From a virus, in the IMG/VR virus record IMGVR_UViG_3300025030_000021, positions 1-54,661 of that record: a stretch of DNA of 54,661 nucleotides; one strand, 5' to 3'. Shown here piece by piece: positions 14,487 through 22,367 of the stretch. The stretch's first letter is position 1; each line of letters begins with the position of its first letter. The position numbers and the translations under genes were made by a program. Under the pieces are notes generated by a model that was not told where the DNA came from, did not search any database, and saw nothing but the letters and a program-made list of their open reading frames with translations.

Positions 14487-14660
14487 TTATTTCAGCGATG
14501 CGCGTGCTTGGTACTTGCAAGCGCCCTTTAGGTTATTTGAGTTAACGCCATCCGGCACCATTGAGGGTACAGTCGCGGCCCATGCCACCATCAGCATCAC
14601 TGCGGCAATGGCAAAAGTTACCGCCGCCATGAATTTAATTGACCTTTTTCGTGTACTCAT
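14487..14660 (-). CDS. Small membrane or secreted protein
   Basis: 57 residues from ATG at 14660 with AGGTGGGAAA. Basic start (MSTRKRSIKF) then a hydrophobic helix (MAAVTFAIAAVMLMVAWAA) fits a single membrane segment or signal peptide, with a ~28-residue exported tail. Function unknown; last gene before the promoter at 14433-14481. Confidence 0.6.
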   Translation of the reverse strand: MSTRKRSIKFMAAVTFAIAAVMLMVAWAATVPSMVPDGVNSNNLKGACKYQARASLK

Positions 14661-14772
14661 TTTCCCACCTCGCTATGATTTCCATGTCGATCCGAATAAA
14701 CTCCTCGCGCATACCCTCGCAAATGTTCGCACAGAAGAGTTTGCGCCACCATTTGCACTTATCGCATGTCAT
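14635..14772 (-). CDS. Small Cys-rich protein
   Basis: 45 residues from ATG at 14772 (MTCDKCKWWRKLFC), GGGAGGGTGTC ribosome site and ATGA coupling. The CxxC and a second Cys pair suggest metal binding. Overlaps the next gene by 26 bases. Confidence 0.55.
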   Translation of the reverse strand: MTCDKCKWWRKLFCANICEGMREEFIRIDMEIIARWENEYTKKVN

Positions 14773-15119
14773 GACACCCTCCCCATGAGCCGATCCGCCG
14801 CCTGCTGGAATAGTTCAACGTGGACACCCTCGCGGCCAGGTGTCTCGGTATATCCGCAAACCCGATTGAACGCGGCCAAAGTATCCGGCGACCACGGACG
14901 GGGGCAATCTGCGGGCTCGATGTAGGCATCCGTAAACTTTTCATCCAACCAGTAGCGCCCCACCCCCTCTAGTATCCCCTGTAACCATTTGACCGCACGC
15001 GACCACTCTAGCGGCTGGACGTTGGCAACCTCGGAGTGACGGTACGGCTCGCCAGCGCAAGGGACATTGGAAACAACCACAACATTGAATAGGCTCCGGT
15101 CAGTATCGGTAAATGACAT
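14769..15119 (-). CDS. Hypothetical protein
   Basis: 116 residues; ribosome site AGGAGATGTA. Mixed fold with LFNVVVVSNVPCAGEPYRHSE near the start and helical C-terminus (VELFQQAADRLMGRV). No family recognised. Confidence 0.6.
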   Translation of the reverse strand: MSFTDTDRSLFNVVVVSNVPCAGEPYRHSEVANVQPLEWSRAVKWLQGILEGVGRYWLDEKFTDAYIEPADCPRPWSPDTLAAFNRVCGYTETPGREGVHVELFQQAADRLMGRVS

Positions 15120-15142
15120 TACATCTCCTAGTTTGAGGTTGG

Positions 15143-15313
15143 CTACCGGGCTGCTTTCTCTTGCCGCATTTGCTCCATGCTCCGCCGCTTGCGCTCCTCT
15201 CTCGGCACCGTGCGGATAAGGTGGGCGGCGTCCATTTGCACATCATCCATGCCACGGAGTAGGCGGTGGAGTTCGGAGGCTATGGCGCGGATCTCTTCGT
15301 TGCTTAGTTGCAT
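15143..15313 (-). CDS. Small helical basic protein
   Basis: 56 residues from ATG at 15313, AAGGGG upstream. Helical throughout (LSNEEIRAIASELHRLLRGM; PREERKRRSMEQMRQ). Lies right after the Cro-like gene at the head of the early region; might be a regulator partner, but nothing specific supports this. Confidence 0.55.
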   Translation of the reverse strand: MQLSNEEIRAIASELHRLLRGMDDVQMDAAHLIRTVPREERKRRSMEQMRQEKAAR

Positions 15314-15329
15314 GTTGGCACCCCTTAAG

Positions 15330-15533
15330 TTATGCTGCGCCGTCTAGATACCCGTCTGCGCGAAGTGCTGCCAAAATATCCGCGCTGATTCCGATTTGCC
15401 GCTTGCCGCAATGCCCCGCCAAAAACTTGGCCAAGGTGGAGTATTTGAAACCTTTTTTCTCCGCCCAAGTTTTCAGAGTGACGTTTTTTCTTATTAGCGT
15501 ACTGCAATTTCTTAACATTGCCTTATCTACCAC
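15330..15533 (-). CDS. BcepMu gp16-like / Cro-like regulator, GTG start
   Basis: 67 residues from GTG at 15533 with GGGAGGATAT upstream. LKTWAEKKGFKYSTLAKFLA, GHCGKR and ISADILAALRADGYL match the small phage-associated BcepMu-gp16 family, a helix-turn-helix protein common at lysogeny switches of Mu-like and other phages. It is divergent from the XRE repressor at 15671, the classic Cro/CI arrangement. Probably represses the lysogeny promoter and opens the early region. Confidence 0.7.
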   Translation of the reverse strand: MVDKAMLRNCSTLIRKNVTLKTWAEKKGFKYSTLAKFLAGHCGKRQIGISADILAALRADGYLDGAA

Positions 15534-15660
15534 TTGACATATCCTCCCATTGCATAATAATATCAGTAACTAGATTTTGTCGCGGTAGTGACAACTACAA
15601 CCTGCGTAAAGTTTTAGCACGACTCAGATAAGTTCGTCAACACATTTTATCACTAAGGGG
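15534..15660. promoter_or_regulatory. Lysogeny switch control region
   Basis: The gap between the divergent regulators holds: TTGACA (15534-15539, plus strand) with a TAATAT-like -10 at 15558; an inverted repeat TTGTC-N8-GACAA (15577-15581 with 15590-15594); a plus-strand GTAAAGTTTTAGC segment (15606-15618) that also occurs at the 8002-8051 promoter; and a copy of the palindrome family, ACGACTCAGATAA (15619-15631). These are likely operators for the two regulators; exact promoter positions are uncertain. Confidence 0.55.
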
Positions 15661-15670
15661 AAAATAAATT

Positions 15671-16036
15671 ATGGCAATGGATATTAGCAAAAAAGTTTAC
15701 GCGGTCAGGAAGGCTAAAGGGCTGACTATGAAAGAGTTTGCCACTCCGCTGCATATCTCCGAAGGCTACATTTCGTCTATCGAAGCCGCGAAGAAAGTTC
15801 CTAGTGACAGCCTGATAGACTTGATGATCTCGAAATATGACATATCTCTGTCATGGTGGAATACGGAGGAGGGGTCAATGTTCAAGGACGTGAACGGGGG
15901 GAAGCCGCCAGCGGGGAGCTTGGACGCGCTAGTGCAAGAGTTGATAGGGTCCGAAATGGATAAGCTCCCGACAAGCGGCGAAAAGTTTGACCTTGCCGCC
16001 GACCTGCGGGAGTTTTTGCGAAAGCGGAGGGGTTAG
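15671..16036 (+). CDS. XRE-family repressor (CI-like)
   Basis: 121 residues. N-terminal helix-turn-helix: VYAVRKAKGLTMKEFATPL followed by HISEGYISSIEAAKKVPS, typical of XRE/Cro-CI proteins. The rest is a helical tail with no LexA-type peptidase domain, so it is probably not cleaved in the SOS response. ATG at 15671 follows AAGGGG; a second ATG two codons on is possible. Position opposite the Cro-like gene and next to the integrase makes it the likely lysogeny repressor. Confidence 0.8.
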   Translation: MAMDISKKVYAVRKAKGLTMKEFATPLHISEGYISSIEAAKKVPSDSLIDLMISKYDISLSWWNTEEGSMFKDVNGGKPPAGSLDALVQELIGSEMDKLPTSGEKFDLAADLREFLRKRRG

Positions 16037-16215
16037 TGTACGCGGCCCTTGAACCATGCGCAGATGTCATCTACCGCGCCAGGATCTACAATGAGCATGA
16101 TCTTATACATGGCTTTTAGCAGATGCTCCTCACTGTACATTGCATCTCTGATGAGTTCAAGTTTCTCTGCGTCCGCCATTGCTTCCACTTTTGCGAGGAT
16201 CTCCATGTCGATCAT
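16033..16215 (-). CDS. Small helical protein antisense-convergent to repressor
   Basis: 60 residues from ATG at 16215 (MIDMEILAKVEAMADAEKLE...), with GAGGT upstream. It converges on the repressor gene, overlapping its last 4 bases. Helical, acidic. Its place inside the switch region suggests a role in the lysis-lysogeny choice, but the sequence gives no family. Confidence 0.5.
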   Translation of the reverse strand: MIDMEILAKVEAMADAEKLELIRDAMYSEEHLLKAMYKIMLIVDPGAVDDICAWFKGRVH

Positions 16216-16340
16216 TACATACCTCAAAGTTGACTACGTTACGTGGCCTCAGTTGTGCGGGAACGGTACGCCATTGTATTCTAATAAACAATAGTCTTGT
16301 TGGTTCTCATTACATTATAAATAATTAAACGGATATAGAG

Positions 16341-17351
16341 ATGAAAGTAAACATGAAGCCACACGCCACCCTCCCCGGTTGGTACACTCTCGACTACCGG
16401 CCCGATGGATCGGGAGGGAAGAGATATAGGGACCACGTCAAGGGGTTTGACGAGGCGCAAGCGGCCAAAGCGGAGCTGGAGTGTAGGTCAATAGACCCCA
16501 CGGATACTGCTACCTCCCCCCGCCTTAGCGACATAGTGGGCGAATATCTAGCGTGGGTAAAGCGCAACCAGGCCGACGCCACTTACGCGGGGAAGCTGTG
16601 CCGGTTTACAAAGCACATCATCCCCGCCCTTGGCGATAAACGAGCGGCTGACATATCGCAGCGGGTGCTCGATGGATACGGGGCGCACATGGCGCGTGGG
16701 AGCTTCCGACAGGACTTGGTAGATATACAGGCGATGCTCGGATGGATGGTAAAGCGCAAATATGCCGAGCCGCTGAAATTCAAGCCGGAACTGCCAACGT
16801 ATCGGGCGAAGATTAAGCACCTCCCCTGCGCTAGCGATATATTGAAATTCATCGCCGCGCTCCGGTTTCCGATGCACCAAGCCGTCTGCCAGCTAATGCT
16901 CTACACCGGCCTGCGGTGGAATGAGGCGCGGAGTCTAAGGTGGGAGGATTACCGAGGATCGGAGATATTGGCACGGGTGACGAAGACGGATAATCCCGAG
17001 ATAATTGCCATCCCCGCCGCTTGTGCCGAGTGGTTTAAATCGCATAAACAGCCGAGAGGGTACATATTCAGCGCGGACAAGGGCAAGACTGCGCTTTGTA
17101 ACTTAGGTCGTCCGCTGAGGACTGCATTCGTCGTGTCAGGGGTATATATGACCGCTCACATGTTCCGCCACGCCAGCGCTACGTTCCTCTATGAGTTGAC
17201 CGGCGACATTTACGCGGTTCAGCACCATCTGCGGCATAGCAAGGTGACCACTAGCCAGATATATACGCGGTACTCGGCAGTTCAGCGGCGAGGGTCGGTT
17301 GACATATTGGCGGGGATGCTGGACGAGTTGGGAAGGGGGCAAAAACCCTAA
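16341..17351 (+). CDS. int: Tyrosine-family site-specific integrase
   Basis: 336 residues. C-terminal catalytic residues are all present: R192 in TGLRWNEARSLRW, K215, H273 and R276 in HMFRHA, H299 in LRHSK and nucleophile Y308 in SQIYTRY. The N-terminal part has a SAM-like core-binding domain (about 62-150) and an arm-binding-like start (MKPHATLPGWYTLDYRPDGS). It recombines attP with a host attB to insert the prophage. Putative arm sites lie directly downstream. An obvious excisionase is not adjacent; small HTH proteins in the 37-38 kb island are candidates. Confidence 0.92.
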   Translation: MKVNMKPHATLPGWYTLDYRPDGSGGKRYRDHVKGFDEAQAAKAELECRSIDPTDTATSPRLSDIVGEYLAWVKRNQADATYAGKLCRFTKHIIPALGDKRAADISQRVLDGYGAHMARGSFRQDLVDIQAMLGWMVKRKYAEPLKFKPELPTYRAKIKHLPCASDILKFIAALRFPMHQAVCQLMLYTGLRWNEARSLRWEDYRGSEILARVTKTDNPEIIAIPAACAEWFKSHKQPRGYIFSADKGKTALCNLGRPLRTAFVVSGVYMTAHMFRHASATFLYELTGDIYAVQHHLRHSKVTTSQIYTRYSAVQRRGSVDILAGMLDELGRGQKP

Positions 17352-17356
17352 ATTCC

Positions 17357-17578
17357 TTTTGTCCAATTATTTTGAAAGATAACTTGATATTCACTCAGAT
17401 AACAAATACTTAGCTTGGTAATGTAAAACTACCTTTTTTTAGGACAAATGGAATGCGACGCAAATATGCGGAATAACAACTATAATTCGTCTTCGTTTTA
17501 CGTTCTGCCACAAAATACAGCAGTAATTAAATCAAGTAGTTTGGCGGGGCGTTTTGTCCAATTTGTCCAACGTGGACA
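17357..17578. other. Probable attP region with integrase arm-type repeats
   Basis: Directly after int: TTTTGTCCAATT occurs at 17357-17368 and 17552-17563, with another TTTGTCCAA at 17562-17570; inverted copies are GGACAAA (17442-17448) and TGGACA (17573-17578). The DNA in between is AT-rich. Repeated short sites flanking an AT-rich stretch beside int are typical of attP arms; the core crossover cannot be set without the host sequence. The stretch 17352-17686 has no convincing gene. Confidence 0.6.
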
Positions 17579-17615
17579 GCGCGAAAATAAATTTAAAATA
17601 AATCGCATTTTCCGC

Positions 17616-17644
17616 TTGACGAAACCTAACCGCTTTGGTATATT
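17616..17644 (+). promoter_or_regulatory. Plus-strand promoter
   Basis: TTGACG (17616-17621), 17-base spacer, TATATT (17639-17644). It lacks the upstream palindrome. It should drive the three small genes 17687-18748, probably in the lysogen. Confidence 0.75.
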
Positions 17645-17686
17645 TATTTCACAAGGAACGACAAACGCGGAACGGGGGGATTTATA

Positions 17687-17929
17687 ATGTATGCACTCAT
17701 AAACACCATGGGCAAAATTCAGAACGATTCGATAGGTACCGTGCTTTCTTTTCACCATACCGTCGAAGCCGCAGAGAAGGCGAGCGACAAGACCCAGCGG
17801 CAAGTTAAACGCGCTAATGGTGACAACTCTTACCTGCCAACGATCATAGTAGAGATCAGGGGCAAGTACCGGCTGGGAGAGCATGTCAGCCCATGCGACG
17901 CTACCGGAGTCGGCGAAGAGGAATATTGA
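17687..17929 (+). CDS. Hypothetical protein
   Basis: 80 residues after GGGGGGATTTATA. Starts MYALINTMGKIQNDSIGTVL and contains a helical segment (TVEAAEKASDKTQRQVKRANG) and an acidic end. First gene of the integrase-side plus-strand unit. No family recognised. Confidence 0.65.
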   Translation: MYALINTMGKIQNDSIGTVLSFHHTVEAAEKASDKTQRQVKRANGDNSYLPTIIVEIRGKYRLGEHVSPCDATGVGEEEY

Positions 17930-17980
17930 TAACGCCCCAACATGCCGAGCCCACCGGCCAAAGTGGGCAGGGAGTCAATC

Positions 17981-18337
17981 ATGAAAACCGCCGAACTAAT
18001 CAAAACCGAAAAGCAATTTGGTTACGAATTCGCAGAGTGGACACATAAAAACGAAGGCACTGATGGGGTGGTTGACATCGCTGCCATGTGCAACGGCACC
18101 TCCGGTATCCCCGATGGGGATTACACTGAGATTGTTGCTTCCGGTATCGAAAACCCTGACACTCGCCAATACTGGAAAGGGTATAACGAATATATGACCA
18201 ACGTCAACAAAGACCCCGCCGCCGTATCCCTTGGCCGCAAGGGTGGCTTGGCGAAGTCGGACGCGAAGACGGCAGCGGTGCGGGCGAACGGGAAAAAGGG
18301 CGGCTGGCCGAAGGGGAGGCCGCGCAAAATAGCGTAG
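17981..18337 (+). CDS. Hypothetical protein with basic C-terminal tail
   Basis: 118 residues from ATG at 17981 (MKTAELIKTEKQFGYEF), ribosome site GGGAG. The C-terminus is Gly/Lys/Arg-rich (LGRKGGLAKSDAKTAAVRANGKKGG in parts), resembling nucleic-acid-binding KGG-type tails. A small GCCCAC/GTGGGC hairpin lies just upstream. Function unknown. Confidence 0.6.
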   Translation: MKTAELIKTEKQFGYEFAEWTHKNEGTDGVVDIAAMCNGTSGIPDGDYTEIVASGIENPDTRQYWKGYNEYMTNVNKDPAAVSLGRKGGLAKSDAKTAAVRANGKKGGWPKGRPRKIA

Positions 18338-18385
18338 CGGGAAAGTGGCAGCGCATACTTCAGTTCTACCTTAAGGGGGGGCAAC

Positions 18386-18748
18386 ATGAAAAGGCTAATT
18401 ATCGCAATGGCGCTACTTATCGGCGGGTGTGGCAGCGGTGGCGGCGAAGCTCAACCGGCAGCGGATACCGGCAAGCTCGTTGAATCCACGCAAGAGGCGG
18501 GGTTTTTCCTCTCATCTGTCGCGGCGGATGGGGCGCACTACAAGACGGTCACGACCAAGGGGGAGTTTGTCACGCTGACGCGCATAGGCGGGATATCGAC
18601 GCGGGGCGATAAGCGGGCGGTAGTTTGGACCATATCCAATGATAAGACCGGCGAGATATCGTCGCAGTGGGTGCGCGTGTATACCACTAATACTAATTAC
18701 GATGTGGTGAGTGCGAGGATAATTAACATCGTTTCGCTGCTACCATAG
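18386..18748 (+). CDS. Predicted lipoprotein
   Basis: 120 residues. MKRLIIAMALLIGGC ends in a lipobox (LIGGC), so the mature protein would be a lipid-anchored exported protein of about 106 residues; it looks beta-rich (YKTVTTKGEFVTLTRIGG). Prophage lipoproteins placed next to int are often surface-exclusion or other lysogenic-conversion factors; that role is inferred only from position and signal. Confidence 0.7.
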   Translation: MKRLIIAMALLIGGCGSGGGEAQPAADTGKLVESTQEAGFFLSSVAADGAHYKTVTTKGEFVTLTRIGGISTRGDKRAVVWTISNDKTGEISSQWVRVYTTNTNYDVVSARIINIVSLLP

Positions 18749-18754
18749 TATAAC

Positions 18755-18785
18755 AGCGGCGTATCCCTTAATAAGGACCGCCGCT
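18755..18785. terminator. Hairpin between convergent genes
   Basis: AGCGGCG (18755-18761) and CGCCGCT (18779-18785), with an inner CCTTAATAAGG palindrome. It lies between the lipoprotein gene (plus) and the late operon end (minus). No long T-run on either strand, so termination may be partial. Confidence 0.6.
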
Positions 18786-18793
18786 ATTAACAT

Positions 18794-19192
18794 TTACTCG
18801 GGCATAGGGCCGTTCATCGTGAGTTTCCCGGTGTTCCGCCCGCTTCCCCCTATCCGCACTCCCGCCCAGAAGCACGTTCGATTGAACCACCCGTCACCGT
18901 TCGCCTTCATCGCCTCCTTTAGCACGGCATCTGCCTGCTTGCGAGATATGCCGGAAACTGAATACATGTAATCGTGCACCACTGCTGGCCTCTTCGCGAT
19001 GCCGCCGAATAGCCACCAGATAACCGGCAGGCGCGGCACGCTGGCGAAGTCGGTCACGAAACCCTTCGGCACCTTCACGATGTAGCCGAGGACTTCGCTC
19101 AGGTAATAGAAGTCTTCCGTGAGCTGCCACACGTCGGGGGATTCGTGCATGAGGTCGAGGCTCAAATGTGGGCTAATAAATTCACCTGGCAT
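18794..19192 (-). CDS. DUF1353-family protein
   Basis: 132 residues. VPKGFVTDFASVPRLP followed by PAVVHDYMYS is the signature of DUF1353, a common phage protein of unknown function often next to lysis genes. It is the last gene of late operon 2. The conserved H-D-Y suggests a catalytic or metal site. Confidence 0.8.
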   Translation of the reverse strand: MPGEFISPHLSLDLMHESPDVWQLTEDFYYLSEVLGYIVKVPKGFVTDFASVPRLPVIWWLFGGIAKRPAVVHDYMYSVSGISRKQADAVLKEAMKANGDGWFNRTCFWAGVRIGGSGRNTGKLTMNGPMPE

Positions 19193-19337
19193 CAGTGGTC
19201 TCCTTGAACCGGCAGTGTTGGCATCGCGGGTGCTTGCCGTGAACTTTGTCCCTTTCGTAGATAGGGCAATATGAGTTATCGGCGTAGCCGGTTAGCAGCG
19301 CCACGCGCTCGTTATCGGTCATTCTGGTAGCACTCAT
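19182..19337 (-). CDS. Small zinc-binding protein
   Basis: 51 residues from ATG at 19337, coupled as ATGA to the endolysin stop. C-x..H-x-K-H-P-R-C-Q-H-C near the C-terminus suggests a Cys/His zinc site. Lies between endolysin and DUF1353; function unknown. Confidence 0.55.
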   Translation of the reverse strand: MSATRMTDNERVALLTGYADNSYCPIYERDKVHGKHPRCQHCRFKETTDAR

Positions 19338-19891
19338 GCTCCCGCCCTTAGCGCCGACTCCAGCTTGGCGGCATACCCCGCTATGAGTTCGGCAACATCG
19401 GTGCCGTTGATAACGCGCCTCGCGTTGAGGTAGTCACAGACATCACCATGAATATAGCGATTCAGCCCGACGCCGGTAAACGTGCCATGCCGCATACCGT
19501 AGGACATGATTTTGTAGGCAATGGCGGGATCAAGCGCGAGGTCGGGGTTATTCACCAAGTCAATGTTAAAAATATCCCCCATTGCTCGATAGTTCCCTTT
19601 GTGGGTAATCTGCACCAGCCCTCGACCATAATAAACTTTCCCTGTAATAGGGTCAGCTTTACCATATTTATACCCCTTCCCCCTGCCATATTCCTTGATT
19701 GGCTTCCACTCGTCCCCGCACTCGCGCTTCACCGTGGCGAGCATGTACGCGGCGTGGCGGATGTCGGTAATGCGGCTATCGGCTTCCAGTGCGGCGAGTA
19801 GCGTTTCGATGCCATCAACTTGAGGCTGAGATAGCGGCCCGAAGTGGGCGCGGTATGCGGTGAAGAACTTTTCACGGTCAATTTTCTGCAT
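19334..19891 (-). CDS. Endolysin, GH19/lysozyme-like
   Basis: 185 residues. HAAYMLATVKRECGDEWKPI with a catalytic Glu, then YYGRGLVQITHKGNYRAMG are hallmarks of GH19-type (chitinase-like) phage muramidases that cut peptidoglycan. No signal peptide, so release needs a holin, which was not identified nearby. CGGAGT precedes the ATG. In the late operon after the tailspikes. Confidence 0.88.
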   Translation of the reverse strand: MQKIDREKFFTAYRAHFGPLSQPQVDGIETLLAALEADSRITDIRHAAYMLATVKRECGDEWKPIKEYGRGKGYKYGKADPITGKVYYGRGLVQITHKGNYRAMGDIFNIDLVNNPDLALDPAIAYKIMSYGMRHGTFTGVGLNRYIHGDVCDYLNARRVINGTDVAELIAGYAAKLESALRAGA

Positions 19892-19926
19892 TCATTACTC
19901 CGAGTTCAGCGCAAGGGGCGGTTGGC

Positions 19927-22197
19927 TTAGTAGAACCCAAAAGGGACGACTGCAACCTTGCGGTCAGTGCCATACCTGTTTGTTATGGTTATGCTCGACC
20001 CTGTGAGAAATACGTTGAACTTGCCAGCGGTGCCGGGGTCCGTGGTACCTACGGCAAAGTCCGCCCCGGTGACCATTGCGGTCAATGCCGATCCGTTGGA
20101 ATAGAACATTGCGTACCCCCCCACGCCAGAAGCATCAGCATATACCATGTAGATTCCACGCCTGTTCACATTGGCGCTATTGTCCATTGTAATGGTAGCC
20201 GAAGCTGTGTTAGCAATCTGTGCGTTGAACGCCGGAGAGGTTATCTGCTGGCCCTGATAAGGCAACGGCGTAATGTAAACACCATCAATATACACAGCCT
20301 CTGTGTTGGTGCTGGACGTGAACAGCTTGAAGCGATCGGCGGCGTTATCCCCTATCGCCGCTAACTGGCTGCTGGTAATATCCCAAGAGACTGAAGTTCC
20401 GTAACTGCTCGGCACAGTCTTTGCCCCGAGGTCTAACTGCTTTACCTGCAAGGATATGGAGCCAACACCTGTTGCGGACTTTGCGCGAACCGAGAGGCGT
20501 AACCCACCAGGGTAGTCTTTCCATGAAGTCCATGGAATGTTAGCAACTGTCTGACTAGCACCGCTCTCAACAAGTACACTCTTCTGAAAGTTCGTAGCTG
20601 TTGCATCATATTGGAGCTTGTTACTGTTCATGGCTATCGCGGAGATAGACGTAAGTGCACCCCTTGAGTTCTCGTACTTACCACTGTCCCTTAGCCCGCT
20701 TGAGCTTATTGTTGAAATTGGGTATTCAAACAGTACTGACCGGTTAGAGTTGGTATAGAGCAGACCGATGTTGTCTGAGGACAGATTGTCGTGTACGTTC
20801 GCCGTAGAACCACCAGTGGCGTAAAGTAAGTACGTGTCGTTTGCAAAACCCGAAAAGCTATTGCCTGTGACCTCAATACAACCGTTAGCGATGGACACAA
20901 TTGCACTGTACTTGTTGGAAAGTTTGAAATTAGTGAAGTGGCTATGCGTAATCAATGCACGCTGAGCATAACCGAAGTCGAATAGCACCCACGGGCCAGT
21001 AGCCGGTATTCCGCCGAAAGCACCCATGCCCCACTCGAACTTGCTACCGCCGATAAACCGGATGATGTCAAGGTTAGAGTTGATATGCGACTTGACGTAC
21101 GAGCCTTTATTGCCCTCCCAGTGGCATTTCGTAAAGGTGAGATTGTTCACGTTCATGTCAGGGTCATTGTTGTACTTATCGTCTATGTAGACGACCCCGT
21201 TAACCTGTGAATCATTCCCACGGAACATGCAATCATCGAACACGCCTTCCCACCATACGCGCAGCCTGACGGCAGTGCCCACTGAGTTATGGAAGCCACA
21301 CCCCTTGAAGCGCACGACTGAGTACCCCTCACCAACGAGCATCGCATCCGTGAAAGTAGACCCTGCCCCGTTAAATACGACATTCTCGATCAGGCCACCG
21401 GCTACAACAGACGTAAGGCTGTCAAATTTAACCAAGTACTCTTGAGATGCCGACCATGGCAGGATTGAACCTAAACTGCTTACCCATTTTCCTTGCCCGA
21501 CGGATTGAATGTTTAGACGCTTTGTGATTCGGAAACCGGATGTTTTATACATACCAGTTAATCGCAATACCCCGCCATCAACCAGAGAGTCGTGCGCGGC
21601 TTGCAGCGCCAAAGTGTCATTGGCCGCATTATCGCCAACCGCCCCGAACCACTCAGGCCACGCCTCTTTCATGCCGGTAACCGCTCCCGTCCCGTTGAAC
21701 ACCTGCGCCATCGGCCACCGCGCCGTGCTGCCCGCGTAGCTGATCGTGTACGCGGCGTGGTTGATAATCGCACCATTAAGCGGCAAAAGTTCGATATTGG
21801 CGGGGATGGTGATATTGGCGGTGAGAGTAGTATCCGCGTCAATGCCGACAGTTTGATTATTTGCGCCCACAGTTGCCAGCATTGCCGCAAGTGAGCCGTA
21901 GGAGGATAGCAACATGTACCCGCTGGACGTGGGGCCGGGAGCACCCACCAGCACGTCAACGAGCCTTTTGGTGATACCGCCATAGTAATAAACGATGTCG
22001 TAATTGCCATTCACGGCGTAAAACGAATAAGCCCCGTCTTCATCGGTAAGAATTGGCGCAGTGGTCACGGCAAACGCGGAGTCGTAGATGGTTGCAGCAT
22101 CACCAGATGGGTAGTCGAACACCCGTATTGCCACGTTGGAAATCGGACCGCCTGTAGCGCCGCCTGCGATGCTGTTCTGATATTCCACGATTGCCAT
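19927..22197 (-). CDS. Tailspike/tail fibre A, beta-helix, shared N-terminal module
   Basis: 756 residues. Residues 1-155 form a module nearly identical to that of the next gene: an Ig/BppU-like region (NSIAGGATGGPISNVAIRVF; GAYSFYAVNGNYDIVYYYGG) and a linker, likely the tail-binding anchor. PEWFGAVGDN at about 180 is the usual opening of a phage pectate-lyase-type beta-helix, followed by repeats with scattered N/G turns. The last ~130 residues look like a beta-sandwich. It probably recognises or degrades a surface polysaccharide. Preceded by GGAGATTTGAATT. Confidence 0.8.
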   Translation of the reverse strand: MAIVEYQNSIAGGATGGPISNVAIRVFDYPSGDAATIYDSAFAVTTAPILTDEDGAYSFYAVNGNYDIVYYYGGITKRLVDVLVGAPGPTSSGYMLLSSYGSLAAMLATVGANNQTVGIDADTTLTANITIPANIELLPLNGAIINHAAYTISYAGSTARWPMAQVFNGTGAVTGMKEAWPEWFGAVGDNAANDTLALQAAHDSLVDGGVLRLTGMYKTSGFRITKRLNIQSVGQGKWVSSLGSILPWSASQEYLVKFDSLTSVVAGGLIENVVFNGAGSTFTDAMLVGEGYSVVRFKGCGFHNSVGTAVRLRVWWEGVFDDCMFRGNDSQVNGVVYIDDKYNNDPDMNVNNLTFTKCHWEGNKGSYVKSHINSNLDIIRFIGGSKFEWGMGAFGGIPATGPWVLFDFGYAQRALITHSHFTNFKLSNKYSAIVSIANGCIEVTGNSFSGFANDTYLLYATGGSTANVHDNLSSDNIGLLYTNSNRSVLFEYPISTISSSGLRDSGKYENSRGALTSISAIAMNSNKLQYDATATNFQKSVLVESGASQTVANIPWTSWKDYPGGLRLSVRAKSATGVGSISLQVKQLDLGAKTVPSSYGTSVSWDITSSQLAAIGDNAADRFKLFTSSTNTEAVYIDGVYITPLPYQGQQITSPAFNAQIANTASATITMDNSANVNRRGIYMVYADASGVGGYAMFYSNGSALTAMVTGADFAVGTTDPGTAGKFNVFLTGSSITITNRYGTDRKVAVVPFGFY

Positions 22198-22200
22198 AAT

Positions 22201-22350
22201 TCAAATCTCCAGTAGGTCGAAAGATACAGCGCAGGCTGCGGGGTCGAATGTTTTGCTCATGACCATCATTTTCTCATTGCCACAAGTGCCGCCTTATGTC
22301 GCGGCAGTGGAGGGAAGCATTAACCCTGTGGCGCCTACCATCTGCCCGAC
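22201..22350 (-). pseudogene. Degenerate copy of the 3' end of the tail-tip gene
   Basis: Read on the minus strand this 150-base gap encodes a decayed copy of the C-terminus of the gene at 24399-26972: GQMVGATGLMLPSTAAT, then an in-frame TAA where the intact gene has Trp, then MVMSKTFDPAACAVSFDLLEI and a stop. It is followed by the same GGAGATTT-ATGGCA junction as the intact copy. It is the scar of a tandem duplication that made two tailspike genes. Confidence 0.85.
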
Positions 22351-22367
22351 ACTCAACGTCATTTTAA

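Noticed and set aside
17448-17687. Plus-strand frame of 79 codons after int
   Set aside because: Lies across the attP-like repeats and a promoter; composition Asn/Ser-rich and weak ribosome site.
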